From Streptococcus panodentis (GTDB lineage Bacteria; Bacillota; Bacilli; Lactobacillales; Streptococcaceae), in the NCBI RefSeq assembly GCF_017884005.1, contig NZ_QFAY01000030.1, positions 1-30,295 on the forward strand: 30,295 bases of DNA. The letters are read 5' to 3'. How positions within the stretch are numbered: position 1 is the first letter of the stretch; every line of letters starts with the position of its first letter. The notes beneath the pieces are model-generated. The model was not told the DNA's origin. It searched no databases and was given only the letters and a program-made list of their open reading frames with translations. A program made the translations under genes and the position numbers. This document shows, piece after piece, positions 16,244-21,555 of the stretch.

Positions 16244-16531
16244 ATGAACAAGGATGGAAGGATTAAGAATGTGTCTTTTAAAATTGACGCAGACTTACTA
16301 ACTACAGCGAGCTCTATTTTGAAGCAAAATGGCTATACCTTATCAAAGGGCTTGACCCTTTTTTTGAAAAATGTGGCTGTTAGGGAGGAAGTCCCTCTTG
16401 AAACGGAGGATGATTTGGAAAATGAACGCTTGTTTTTGCAACTGCAAAACGAGATTAAAGAGAGCCTTGATGAGGTGCAGTCTGGAAGCTACTATACAGA
16501 CGAAGACTTGGTAGAACGCTATGGTTTATAG
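16244..16531 (+). CDS. RelB/DinJ-family antitoxin (TvrA-like position)
   Basis: The 95-residue protein begins with a ribbon-helix-helix type DNA-binding region (NVSFKIDADLLTTASSILKQNGYTLSKGLTLFL) and has an acidic C-terminal half that would wrap the toxin. I chose the ATG at 16244, with AAAGG 7 nt upstream, over a GTG at 16229. The stop overlaps the toxin start by 11 bp. Its place between hsdM and hsdS' matches the toxin-antitoxin pair of the pneumococcal tvr locus, where it is thought to stabilise the locus. The family call is from the sequence; the stabilising role is inferred. Confidence 0.8.
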   Translation: MNKDGRIKNVSFKIDADLLTTASSILKQNGYTLSKGLTLFLKNVAVREEVPLETEDDLENERLFLQLQNEIKESLDEVQSGSYYTDEDLVERYGL

Positions 16532-16844
16532 TATTCGTTATACTGCAAGGGTTGTAGAGGAACTCGATCGAATCTACGGCTATATTTCTACTAACTTTAG
16601 TATAGGGGGTGCTAGAAGAAAAATCTCAAAGATCAGAGCCAAGATAAATCGGCTTCAGCATATGCCCGGTGGATTTGATTTTGATGACCGATTAGGCAGA
16701 AAGTTGAATCCAAATTTTAAAACACAGGCATTAGTTTGTGATGATTATTTGATATTGTTCCTTGTAGATAAAAAACATCAAATAGTTATCGTTACTCACC
16801 TAATTCCGTCAAAAAGCAACTATATGAAGTTGTTAAAGAAATAA
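16521..16844 (+). CDS. RelE/ParE-superfamily toxin (TvrT-like position)
   Basis: The 107-residue basic protein carries family features: an N-terminal strand YSIRYTARVVEELDRIYGYIS, an Arg/Lys-rich middle, and a C-terminal strand region LVCDDYLILFLVDKKHQIVIVTHLI. Whether it cuts mRNA on the ribosome (RelE-like) or poisons gyrase (ParE-like) cannot be settled here; the WxY-type RelE residues are not obvious. The gene overlaps the antitoxin by 11 bp, the usual toxin-second operon. It ends 23 bp before an hsdS-derived fragment. Confidence 0.8.
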   Translation: MVYSIRYTARVVEELDRIYGYISTNFSIGGARRKISKIRAKINRLQHMPGGFDFDDRLGRKLNPNFKTQALVCDDYLILFLVDKKHQIVIVTHLIPSKSNYMKLLKK

Positions 16845-16867
16845 ACTGAAGAGCGCAAGCTCTTTTT

Positions 16868-16911
16868 AGTTTTCCGGAAATTCGTTTTCCTAGCTTTACT
16901 GACGCTTGGGA
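16868..16911 (+). pseudogene. Short hsdS fragment (TRD-entry scar)
   Basis: These 44 bp match the middle of hsdS (13837-13880) at 40 positions and translate SFPEIRFPSFTDAW in an open frame continuous with hsdS'. No start codon exists for it. It looks like the scar of an earlier cassette insertion or excision. Confidence 0.7.
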
Positions 16912-16938
16912 CAGAAAAGCTCCAGTGGAGATTTTCTG
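16912..16938. repeat. CTCC-AGT-GGAG palindrome inside the hsdS' leader
   Basis: A 12-bp stem with one mismatch around AGT. It belongs to the same small palindrome family as 19759-19785, 30174-30199 and 30271-30295. Here it separates the hsdS scar from a degenerate copy of the hsdS leader, yet leaves the reading frame open. Confidence 0.6.
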
Positions 16939-16978
16939 CCTTTTCCAAGAAAATAGAAAGGAAAAGGGCGCAAGTTGG

Positions 16979-17569
16979 GTGAGCAAGACTGGAAAATCAA
17001 AACATCGCTTTCCAGAATTTACAGATGCCGACGCTTGGGAACAGCGTAGGTTGGGAGAAGTGGCGGAATTCGCAAAAGGACGAGGTTATTCAAAGAAAGA
17101 TATTTGTTCAGAAGGAACTCCTATAATCCTATATGGGCGCTTATATACTAATTATGAGACTGTAATTAATGATGTTGACACATATACAGAATTGCAAGAG
17201 AATTCAGTATTAAGCAGTGGTGATGAAGTTATTGTTCCATCATCTGGTGAAAGTGCAGAAGACATATCGAGGGCTGCTTTTGTTCAGAATAGTGGTGTTA
17301 TTCTGGGTGGCGATTTGAATATTATTAAACCCAATGAAACTATTCAATCTACATTTCTAGCGATTACTTTATCGAATGGTTCTCAACAGAAAGAATTATC
17401 TAAGAGAGCACAAGGGAAATCTGTTGTCCATCTTCATAATTCTGATTTAAAAGTAGTTAATCTCTCTTTCCCCACCCTCCCCGAGCAGGAACGGATCGGT
17501 GCCTTCTTCCAAACCCTAGACGCGACCATCGCTAGTCATCAGCGTAAGCATTCTCAGAGGCGAGTTTAA
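16979..17569 (+). CDS. Silent single-TRD hsdS' cassette of the type I locus
   Basis: From the GTG at 16979 this gives 196 residues: entry module RFPEFTDADAWEQRRLGEVAE, one target-recognition domain different from both in hsdS, and a conserved helix LPEQERIGAFFQTLDATIAS, HQRK. It then stops abruptly with HSQRRV where hsdS continues LEHLK. The DNA upstream (about 16928-16978) is a decayed copy of the hsdS leader (13171-13230): the AAAGGAG and ATG of hsdS are missing, leaving only weak GTG starts (16979, or 16925 in the same frame). It is therefore most likely an unexpressed donor of specificity. Its direct repeats with hsdS (17030-17068, 17468-17549) flank the TRD on both sides, ideal for cassette transfer. 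It ends against the convergent recombinase gene. Confidence 0.82.
   Translation: MSKTGKSKHRFPEFTDADAWEQRRLGEVAEFAKGRGYSKKDICSEGTPIILYGRLYTNYETVINDVDTYTELQENSVLSSGDEVIVPSSGESAEDISRAAFVQNSGVILGGDLNIIKPNETIQSTFLAITLSNGSQQKELSKRAQGKSVVHLHNSDLKVVNLSFPTLPEQERIGAFFQTLDATIASHQRKHSQRRV
17468..17549 (+). repeat. hsdS conserved-helix repeat, copy 3 (in hsdS')
   Basis: 82 bp matching 13693-13774 of hsdS with 6 mismatches, in the same orientation. The similarity ends exactly at CAGCGTAAGC (17540-17549), after which the sequence is unrelated; this sharp edge is a candidate crossover boundary. Confidence 0.85.
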
Positions 17570-18498
17570 TTACTGAGTGCTGAAAGGGAACGCATGACTA
17601 GATCGACATCTTTGTTTTCCAGTTCTGCGATGATGTGCAGATAGGTTTTTTGGGTTGTCGTCATGCTAGAGTGCCCCAGTCTTTGGGCTACGCTGGCGAT
17701 GGAGACACCTGCAAAAAGCAGGATAGACGCATGGGTATGTCGCAGACCGTGAAGACTAATAACAGGGATATGGGCTCGTTTGCAGTGCCGTTCCAAGCAT
17801 TTATTGGGCGTCGAATTCCAGACAGGGCCATGTACAAAAATCGGCTGGTCTTTGGGCAAGTTCTTGATTAATTCGCTAAACTGGATAACAGTCTGCCAAT
17901 CAATAGGCACTTTTCGATTGGATGAAAAGTTTTTAGTAGGCAAAAAACCAGTATTGCTTTTGTAGTCCCAAGTTTTGGTCACGCTAATAGCCTGATGGCT
18001 AAAATCAAAGTCTTTGGGAGTAAGAGCTAGTGCCTCAGAAAAACGCAGCCCCGTCTTTGCAATGAGAAGAATCATCCAGTCCCAGTCAGCTTGGCTTCCC
18101 AGGCTTAAGTCCTCCAATAACTTGTGCACCTCGTACTGGTTAAGGAATTTCTGTTTCTTGGCGCGTGGCGCCTTACCTTTTATGATGGCCTTTCTGGTAG
18201 GATCTTTAGAAATCCAGCCTTCATCTACACAATCAAGTATGGCAGCCTTGAGTTGGTGATGGAAGTCTAGGGTAGTCTGCCGCTCATGGTAGAGTGCATA
18301 ATCATTGAGCAACTTTTGGTATGCGGTTCGATTGAACTGACCAATCTCAAGCTGGGGAATCAAACGTTGTAACCAGTATAGGGTCATCTGGTATTTCTTT
18401 AAGGTCACTTCTCGGACAGCGCCCTCCTTATAAATGTGAATCCAGTCAGCATAGAAATGATAAAAAAGAGAGTGTTGATTAAAGCATTCTGTAGACAT
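17566..18498 (-). CDS. Tyrosine recombinase of the tvr-like locus (TvrR/XerD-type)
   Basis: The 310-residue integrase has the N-terminal SAM-like core-binding domain (about 10-95) and the C-terminal catalytic domain with all key residues: R152 (TGLRFSEAL), K189 (PTKNFSSNRKVPI), H250 and R253 (HGLRHTHA), H276 (LGHSS) and the nucleophile Y286 (KTYLHI). It should be active. I chose the ATG at 18498: AGGAGG lies 8 nt before it, but only 2 nt before the in-frame ATG at 18504. The gene converges on hsdS' and shares 4 bp with its 3' end. In pneumococcal tvr loci the equivalent enzyme moves TRD fragments by excision and reintegration; the same job is inferred here. Phage or ICE genes are absent, so it is not a remnant of a larger element visible in this window. 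Confidence 0.9.
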   Translation of the reverse strand: MSTECFNQHSLFYHFYADWIHIYKEGAVREVTLKKYQMTLYWLQRLIPQLEIGQFNRTAYQKLLNDYALYHERQTTLDFHHQLKAAILDCVDEGWISKDPTRKAIIKGKAPRAKKQKFLNQYEVHKLLEDLSLGSQADWDWMILLIAKTGLRFSEALALTPKDFDFSHQAISVTKTWDYKSNTGFLPTKNFSSNRKVPIDWQTVIQFSELIKNLPKDQPIFVHGPVWNSTPNKCLERHCKRAHIPVISLHGLRHTHASILLFAGVSIASVAQRLGHSSMTTTQKTYLHIIAELENKDVDLVMRSLSALSN

Positions 18499-18523
18499 GT
18501 GCATTCCCTCCTGTAAGTTGGTT

Positions 18524-18550
18524 GATAGGACTGTTTCAACACGTCCTATC
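18524..18550. promoter_or_regulatory. Inverted repeat upstream of the recombinase gene
   Basis: GATAGGAC (18524-18531) and GTCCTATC (18543-18550) are perfect complements with 11 bp between. On the minus strand it lies between a TATAAT (18591-18586) and the ribosome-binding site, so it could act as an operator or as an RNA hairpin limiting recombinase expression. Confidence 0.5.
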
Positions 18551-18616
18551 TGTTAATTGGACGATATTTGGGTTGCTCTCTTTTTATTATATCTCTATTC
18601 TCTTTTCCTTTCTGTT

Positions 18617-18644
18617 AGAGTCTTGCAGTTTGCTTTTAGTGCTG
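18617..18644 (-). repeat. Half copy of the dispersed repeat
   Basis: This stretch (core GCAGTTTGCTTTTAGT) is the reverse complement of the right end of the repeat at 8563-8668. The left half was not found. The remaining 18645-18930 shows no gene. Confidence 0.5.
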
Positions 18645-18932
18645 TCAATCCCTGCTGAGTGGCAACCTCCTTCGCTTTTTAAGCTCCAAAGATGACCGAA
18701 GCAGCTGTGCGCAAAGTGGGGTGAAAATAAAACTTACAAAGTAAGTGTCGAAAACAGCCTAGGATTAGGATGTTTTAGGCCAGCAGCTCGAAACGAAGAC
18801 TTGCTCAAGCCAGCCAGCCTCATTCGAGTTAAAGAGGGGAGCTTTACTATTCGTCTCGCTGTCTCGTCTGGTTTCAGTTTTCATTGAGGATTGGCTGTCT
18901 TCTCACCCGTCTCATTTTCAGAGGCGCTTTTC

Positions 18933-18961
18933 TTGACAAATAGAACAGACAAATGTAGAAT
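18933..18961 (+). promoter_or_regulatory. Consensus-like promoter of the lipoprotein gene
   Basis: A perfect -35 TTGACA (18933-18938), a 17-bp spacer and -10 TAGAAT (18956-18961). Two operator-like boxes overlap and follow it. Confidence 0.8.
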
Positions 18962-18984
18962 ATAAGTATAAACTACACTTGTAG
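18948..18984. promoter_or_regulatory. Two CopY/BlaI-type boxes (KACAnnTGTA)
   Basis: GACAAATGTA (18948-18957) overlaps the -10 element, and TACACTTGTA (18974-18983, within the 12-bp palindrome CTACACTTGTAG) lies 26 bp downstream at the transcription start region. Both fit KACAnnTGTA, the site of CopY/CopR copper repressors, and are close to BlaI/MecI half-operators. No such repressor gene is in the window. Confidence 0.6.
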
Positions 18985-19000
18985 AAAAGGAGAAATAGAC

Positions 19001-19450
19001 ATGAAACTTTCTAAGAAAATCGTTGCAGGCTTCCTCAGCCTGTCTGCGGCAGTCCTTTTAGCGGCCTGCTCCAGCAATGCCAATCAGGGAGGTGACAGGG
19101 CACAGTCCCAGAGCAGCCAGCCGGCCAGCAGTTCCGTTGCCAGCAGCTCCTCTTCCTCTTCTAGCCAGACAGCTTCTTCCAATGCTTCTCAAAGCGGTCA
19201 GTTGGATGGCACTTACATGGCGACCGACCACGATGGGGACCAGCACAGACTGGAGATTAGGGGCACGACTGGTACTTGGACCGAGACGGAGGTTGATGGC
19301 GAGCAGGAAGTCAAGCAGGTCCAAGTGGATACGGGCAAACAGCAGCTTACGGTTGGAAACGAGCTTAAAAGCTACCGCCAAGAGGGCGGCCAGCTGATTG
19401 TGGATGAGCTGGATGATGACCCTGATACTCTGACCTTTACCAAAGAGTAG
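19001..19450 (+). CDS. Ser-rich lipoprotein, function unknown
   Basis: The 149-residue precursor has a lipoprotein signal peptide: KLSKK at the N-terminus, a hydrophobic core and the lipobox LAAC with Cys23 as the lipidation site, so it should be anchored outside the membrane. A low-complexity Ser/Ala/Gln linker (about residues 30-66) connects to a small, strand-rich acidic domain (LDGTYMATDHDGDQHRLEIR to the end) that I do not recognise. AAAAGGAG precedes the ATG. Promoter architecture suggests repression by a CopY/BlaI-family regulator, hence a possible link to metal or cell-wall stress. The gene is monocistronic, with a strong terminator. Confidence 0.88.
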   Translation: MKLSKKIVAGFLSLSAAVLLAACSSNANQGGDRAQSQSSQPASSSVASSSSSSSSQTASSNASQSGQLDGTYMATDHDGDQHRLEIRGTTGTWTETEVDGEQEVKQVQVDTGKQQLTVGNELKSYRQEGGQLIVDELDDDPDTLTFTKE

Positions 19451-19493
19451 CATTTCTCCTTGTGACAGTAGGAAGGAGAGAAGCGAATACGTC

Positions 19494-19520
19494 AAAAACC
19501 CGAGCGAGTTCGGGTTTTTC
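19494..19520 (+). terminator. Terminator after the lipoprotein gene
   Basis: AAAAACCCGA (19494-19503) and TCGGGTTTTT (19510-19519) form a perfect 10-bp stem with a 6-nt loop and T-run. Confidence 0.85.
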
Positions 19521-19539
19521 TTGTCTGATTAAGCTGGCC

Positions 19540-19671
19540 CTAGTCTCTGACAATGGCCAGATTTTCCTTGGCATGGAGGCTTGGGCTTTCAGCGACCGTT
19601 TTGACAAAGTTAGCGATGGCTAAGCGGGAGATGTTGTTGCCCTAGACCACTTGACCTTTGGGAATGAGCTC
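19540..19671 (-). pseudogene. 3' remnant of an NAD(P)-binding SDR-type gene
   Basis: On the minus strand this encodes ELIPKGQVV, a stop, then GNNISRLAIANFVKTVAESP and SLHAKENLAIVRD before the final stop. The ISR-A-A-F pattern near a C-terminus is typical of NmrA/YwnB-like NAD(P)H-binding reductases. There is an internal stop, and the upstream part is replaced by the dispersed repeat at 19673, so the gene is dead. The family call is tentative. Confidence 0.55.
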
Positions 19672-19672
19672 G

Positions 19673-19876
19673 TATCGTCATTTGGCTTATCTTTTATTCC
19701 GTCGCTAACTCGCCTTGCCCTATTTTTGAGACTTCCTCACGGAAGCTTTATCTGCCGTCTCAAAACCTCCAGTGGAGGTTTTGAGCAGCTCGCTGCCCTA
19801 TCGTCCTATATTTTAAGCGACAGGCTGAAGTTGTCTCCCAGACAGTTTCACTGCTAAAAGCAAATGAAAAGACTAT
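19673..19876. repeat. Dispersed repeat element, copy 2, with a nested palindrome
   Basis: The ends match copy 1 at 8563-8668 (TATCGTCATTTGGCTTATC at the left; CTAAAAGCAAATGAAAAGAC near the right), with TAACTCGCCTTGCC inside. The interior is longer because it contains a second palindrome (19759-19785) and extra sequence. It separates two decayed genes and may have helped break them. Confidence 0.65.
19759..19785. repeat. Perfect CTCC-AGT-GGAG palindrome
   Basis: CTCAAAACCTCC and its exact complement flank AGT: a 12-bp perfect stem with a 3-nt loop, nested in dispersed repeat copy 2. Relatives occur at 16912-16938, 30174-30199 and 30271-30295. Confidence 0.75.
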
Positions 19877-19898
19877 ATTATTTCCTGCCTTGCACAGC

Positions 19899-20096
19899 CA
19901 AAATTGCCCGGCTGTCGAAGCCAGCAGATTGGGGAGCAGCTCATGCAGGTTTTTGAGGGAGAAGCCAAGCATTACAACTGCCAGCAGATCAAGTGGAACG
20001 TAGCCCCCTGAAATAAGCTTGATCAGGCCTTTTACCAAAAAGCTGGACGCGCGCGAAGATCTAGGCTGGCTTAACTATGAGTGGGGGGTGGAGTAG
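19899..20096 (+). pseudogene. 3' remnant of a GNAT acetyltransferase gene
   Basis: One frame reads QQIGEQLMQVFEGEAKHYN then CQQIKWNVAP, a stop, and NKLDQAFYQKAG. A +1 shift then gives AREDLGWLNYEWGVE and a stop. Together this is the usual GNAT C-terminal half (Q/R-x-x-G-I-G-x-x-L motif, then N...A..FY.K.GA). It carries both a nonsense codon and a frameshift, and no 5' end is left. Confidence 0.6.
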
Positions 20097-20110
20097 GGAA
20101 ATTTGGCAAT

Positions 20111-20150
20111 AAAAAGCTCCCCTTTGATTTTCAAAGGCGGGCTCTTTTTT
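20111..20150. terminator. Bidirectional terminator below the EVE gene
   Basis: Left arm 20111-20127 (AAAAAGCTCCCCTTTGA) pairs with 20131-20150 with a few mismatches. It has an A-run at one end and a T-run at the other, so it can end the minus-strand operon that finishes at 20152. Confidence 0.7.
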
Positions 20151-20151
20151 C

Positions 20152-20556
20152 TCATTTCATCTGATTAAAGATATAAAGAAAGAAGTCCTTGGAAACCTCG
20201 AAGTGGCCATAGCGCAGCTGGGTGGCGTATTGCCGCCACTCAGGATGCTGGCGGGCTTGCTCGATTGGACAGTCTTTGACCGGCTGGTAGTAGGCCACAT
20301 CCCGCCTGAAAGGGAAGAAGTCCTCAAACATCTGAACCTGATAGGCTTGGTCATCAAGAATCTTGCCAGCAGCTACAAAGGCCTGCAATTTTTCCTTGCC
20401 ATTAAGCTGATATTTGGGACTGTAATAAAGCAGATAGTCGCCTTTTTTCATGCGGTTGAGGGGGCCGCCCTTGCCGTGACAGACCTGGCAAAAGCCTCCT
20501 TCAACTCCCTTCAAAACGTGCTCTTTTGACACGACTCCGACCCAAAATCTAGGCAT
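20152..20556 (-). CDS. EVE domain protein (UPF0310)
   Basis: The 134-residue single-domain protein fits the EVE (PUA-like) family throughout: FWVGVVSKEHV at the N-terminus, GGPLNRMKKGDYLLYYSPK, AFVAAGKI, DFFPFRRDVAYYQP and a C-terminal LRYGHFEVSKDFFLYIF. EVE domains bind modified bases in nucleic acids or similar ligands; a catalytic role is not known for stand-alone members. GGAGG lies 7 nt before the ATG. The start overlaps the marR stop by 8 bp, and it is the last gene of the rhodanese-marR-EVE operon. Confidence 0.85.
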   Translation of the reverse strand: MPRFWVGVVSKEHVLKGVEGGFCQVCHGKGGPLNRMKKGDYLLYYSPKYQLNGKEKLQAFVAAGKILDDQAYQVQMFEDFFPFRRDVAYYQPVKDCPIEQARQHPEWRQYATQLRYGHFEVSKDFFLYIFNQMK

Positions 20557-21010
20557 TTTTTTCCTCCAATTTTATTAAGAGCTGATTGAAATGTTCTTTT
20601 TCCTGCTCTAATTTCCCGAAAAATTCCAAGTCAAAGTGTTCCACCAGAGGCAGGGCTTGATTGACTTTTGCCAAACCAGCCTCGGTCAGCAAGATAATCT
20701 TGGCTCTGCTGTCTTTGGGATGGACTTCCCGAGTCAGCAGATTTTTTTTGACCAGCAGGCGGAGCACCTGAGAGACAGTCATGACATCCATATCCGAAAA
20801 GCGGGCAATATCGACCTGAGTGACAAAATCCTGCTGGCGCTGGAGAAAGGCAGTGGCAGCCAGAACGAAAAATTGCGGAAGGGTCAAGTCAATCGTCGCC
20901 AGCTTCTGCTTGATGCGGCTATGCCACTGGTTATAGACCTGATTAAAGAGCAGACCGGTTGACTGCCGGGCCTGGTCTCCGTAAATAGAGTTGAAAGGCT
21001 GTTTGGTCAT
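20549..21010 (-). CDS. MarR-family transcriptional regulator
   Basis: The 153-residue protein has the MarR winged helix: helices around LTLPQFFVLAATAFL, DNA-recognition region VTQVDIARFSDMDVMTVSQVLRLLVKKNLL, wing REVHPKDSRAKIILLTEAG (about residues 60-115), and N- and C-terminal dimerisation helices. GAGGAAAG precedes the ATG. It lies 10 bp downstream of the rhodanese gene and overlaps the EVE gene. A palindrome at the operon promoter (21395-21414) is a natural autoregulatory site. The signal could be oxidative or sulfur-related given the rhodanese partner, but this is inference. Confidence 0.87.
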   Translation of the reverse strand: MTKQPFNSIYGDQARQSTGLLFNQVYNQWHSRIKQKLATIDLTLPQFFVLAATAFLQRQQDFVTQVDIARFSDMDVMTVSQVLRLLVKKNLLTREVHPKDSRAKIILLTEAGLAKVNQALPLVEHFDLEFFGKLEQEKEHFNQLLIKLEEKNA

Positions 21011-21020
21011 TTTACTTTCC

Positions 21021-21380
21021 TCATTGTGCTGGCTCAGTTGGGAGATTCATCCCCTTCCATCCCTCAAAAGCTCCTGCCAACTCATAAGCTTGAAAACCAG
21101 CTTTGAGGAGGATAAAGAGAGCTTGTTTTCCCAAGATAGTTCCACCGTTCCAATCGTAAACGATATAGGTCTTGGATTTATCCAGATCAGCCAGTTGATT
21201 GGCTAAATCCTTGGCAGGGATGGCTCTGGCGCCTTTAATCTGCTCTTTTTTGATTGGAGCCGGTGCATTTCGGATATCCAGCACTACATAATCGGATTCT
21301 GGATTTTTCAAGGCCTCTAAAACCGTGAAATAATCCATATACAGACCTAAATACATTTCTAAAAAACCAAGTTTATCCAT
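21021..21380 (-). CDS. Rhodanese-like protein without the catalytic cysteine
   Basis: The 119-residue single rhodanese domain is recognisable from VVLDIRNAPAPIKKEQIKGA, AIPAKDL, YIVYDWNGGTILGKQALFILL and AYELAGAFEGWKGMNLP. In active rhodaneses the loop after the YIVY strand starts with a Cys that carries the persulfide; here the loop is DWNGGTI, with no Cys anywhere in it, so sulfurtransferase chemistry is unlikely. It may bind a ligand or act as a partner of the downstream regulator. GGAGG lies 8 nt before the ATG at 21380. It is the first gene of the operon. Confidence 0.83.
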   Translation of the reverse strand: MDKLGFLEMYLGLYMDYFTVLEALKNPESDYVVLDIRNAPAPIKKEQIKGARAIPAKDLANQLADLDKSKTYIVYDWNGGTILGKQALFILLKAGFQAYELAGAFEGWKGMNLPTEPAQ

Positions 21381-21394
21381 TTTTTTGCCTCCAA

Positions 21395-21414
21395 ATATTA
21401 AGTATACTTATTAT
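21395..21414. promoter_or_regulatory. Probable MarR operator
   Basis: The perfect 12-bp palindrome TAAGTATACTTA (21399-21410) extends with symmetric outer bases to 21395-21414. It overlaps the downstream edge of the -10 box of the rhodanese-marR-EVE promoter, so binding would block initiation. Confidence 0.6.
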
Positions 21415-21438
21415 ATATAAACTTATTAATTTTGTCAA
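21410..21438 (-). promoter_or_regulatory. Consensus promoter of the rhodanese-marR-EVE operon
   Basis: On the minus strand, TTGACA (21438-21433), a 17-bp spacer and TATAAT (21415-21410): a full sigma-70 consensus. Such strength usually implies tight repression. Confidence 0.85.
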
Positions 21439-21472
21439 ATAAAATCATTCTTTTGCTTAACTTGCTCTATCC

Positions 21473-21501
21473 TTGTATTGCTAAAATCTTTTCAGTATAA
21501 T
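21473..21501 (+). promoter_or_regulatory. Promoter of the broken SWIM gene / DUF6429 / DUF1722 unit
   Basis: TTGTAT (21473-21478), 17-bp spacer, TATAAT (21496-21501), divergent from the rhodanese promoter. Confidence 0.65.
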
Positions 21502-21555
21502 GGAAGTGGTTAAAGATGGACTGGAAGTATTGCTTTTGCTAGAGAAGGAGCAACC

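Noticed and set aside
13231..17569. Inverting (shufflon-type) hsdS switch
   Set aside because: All long hsdS repeats are in the same orientation; no inverted copies were found, so inversion is not supported.
19651..20038. Small reading frames within the dispersed repeat and GNAT remnant
   Set aside because: Entirely within repeat and pseudogene DNA; no ribosome-binding sites.
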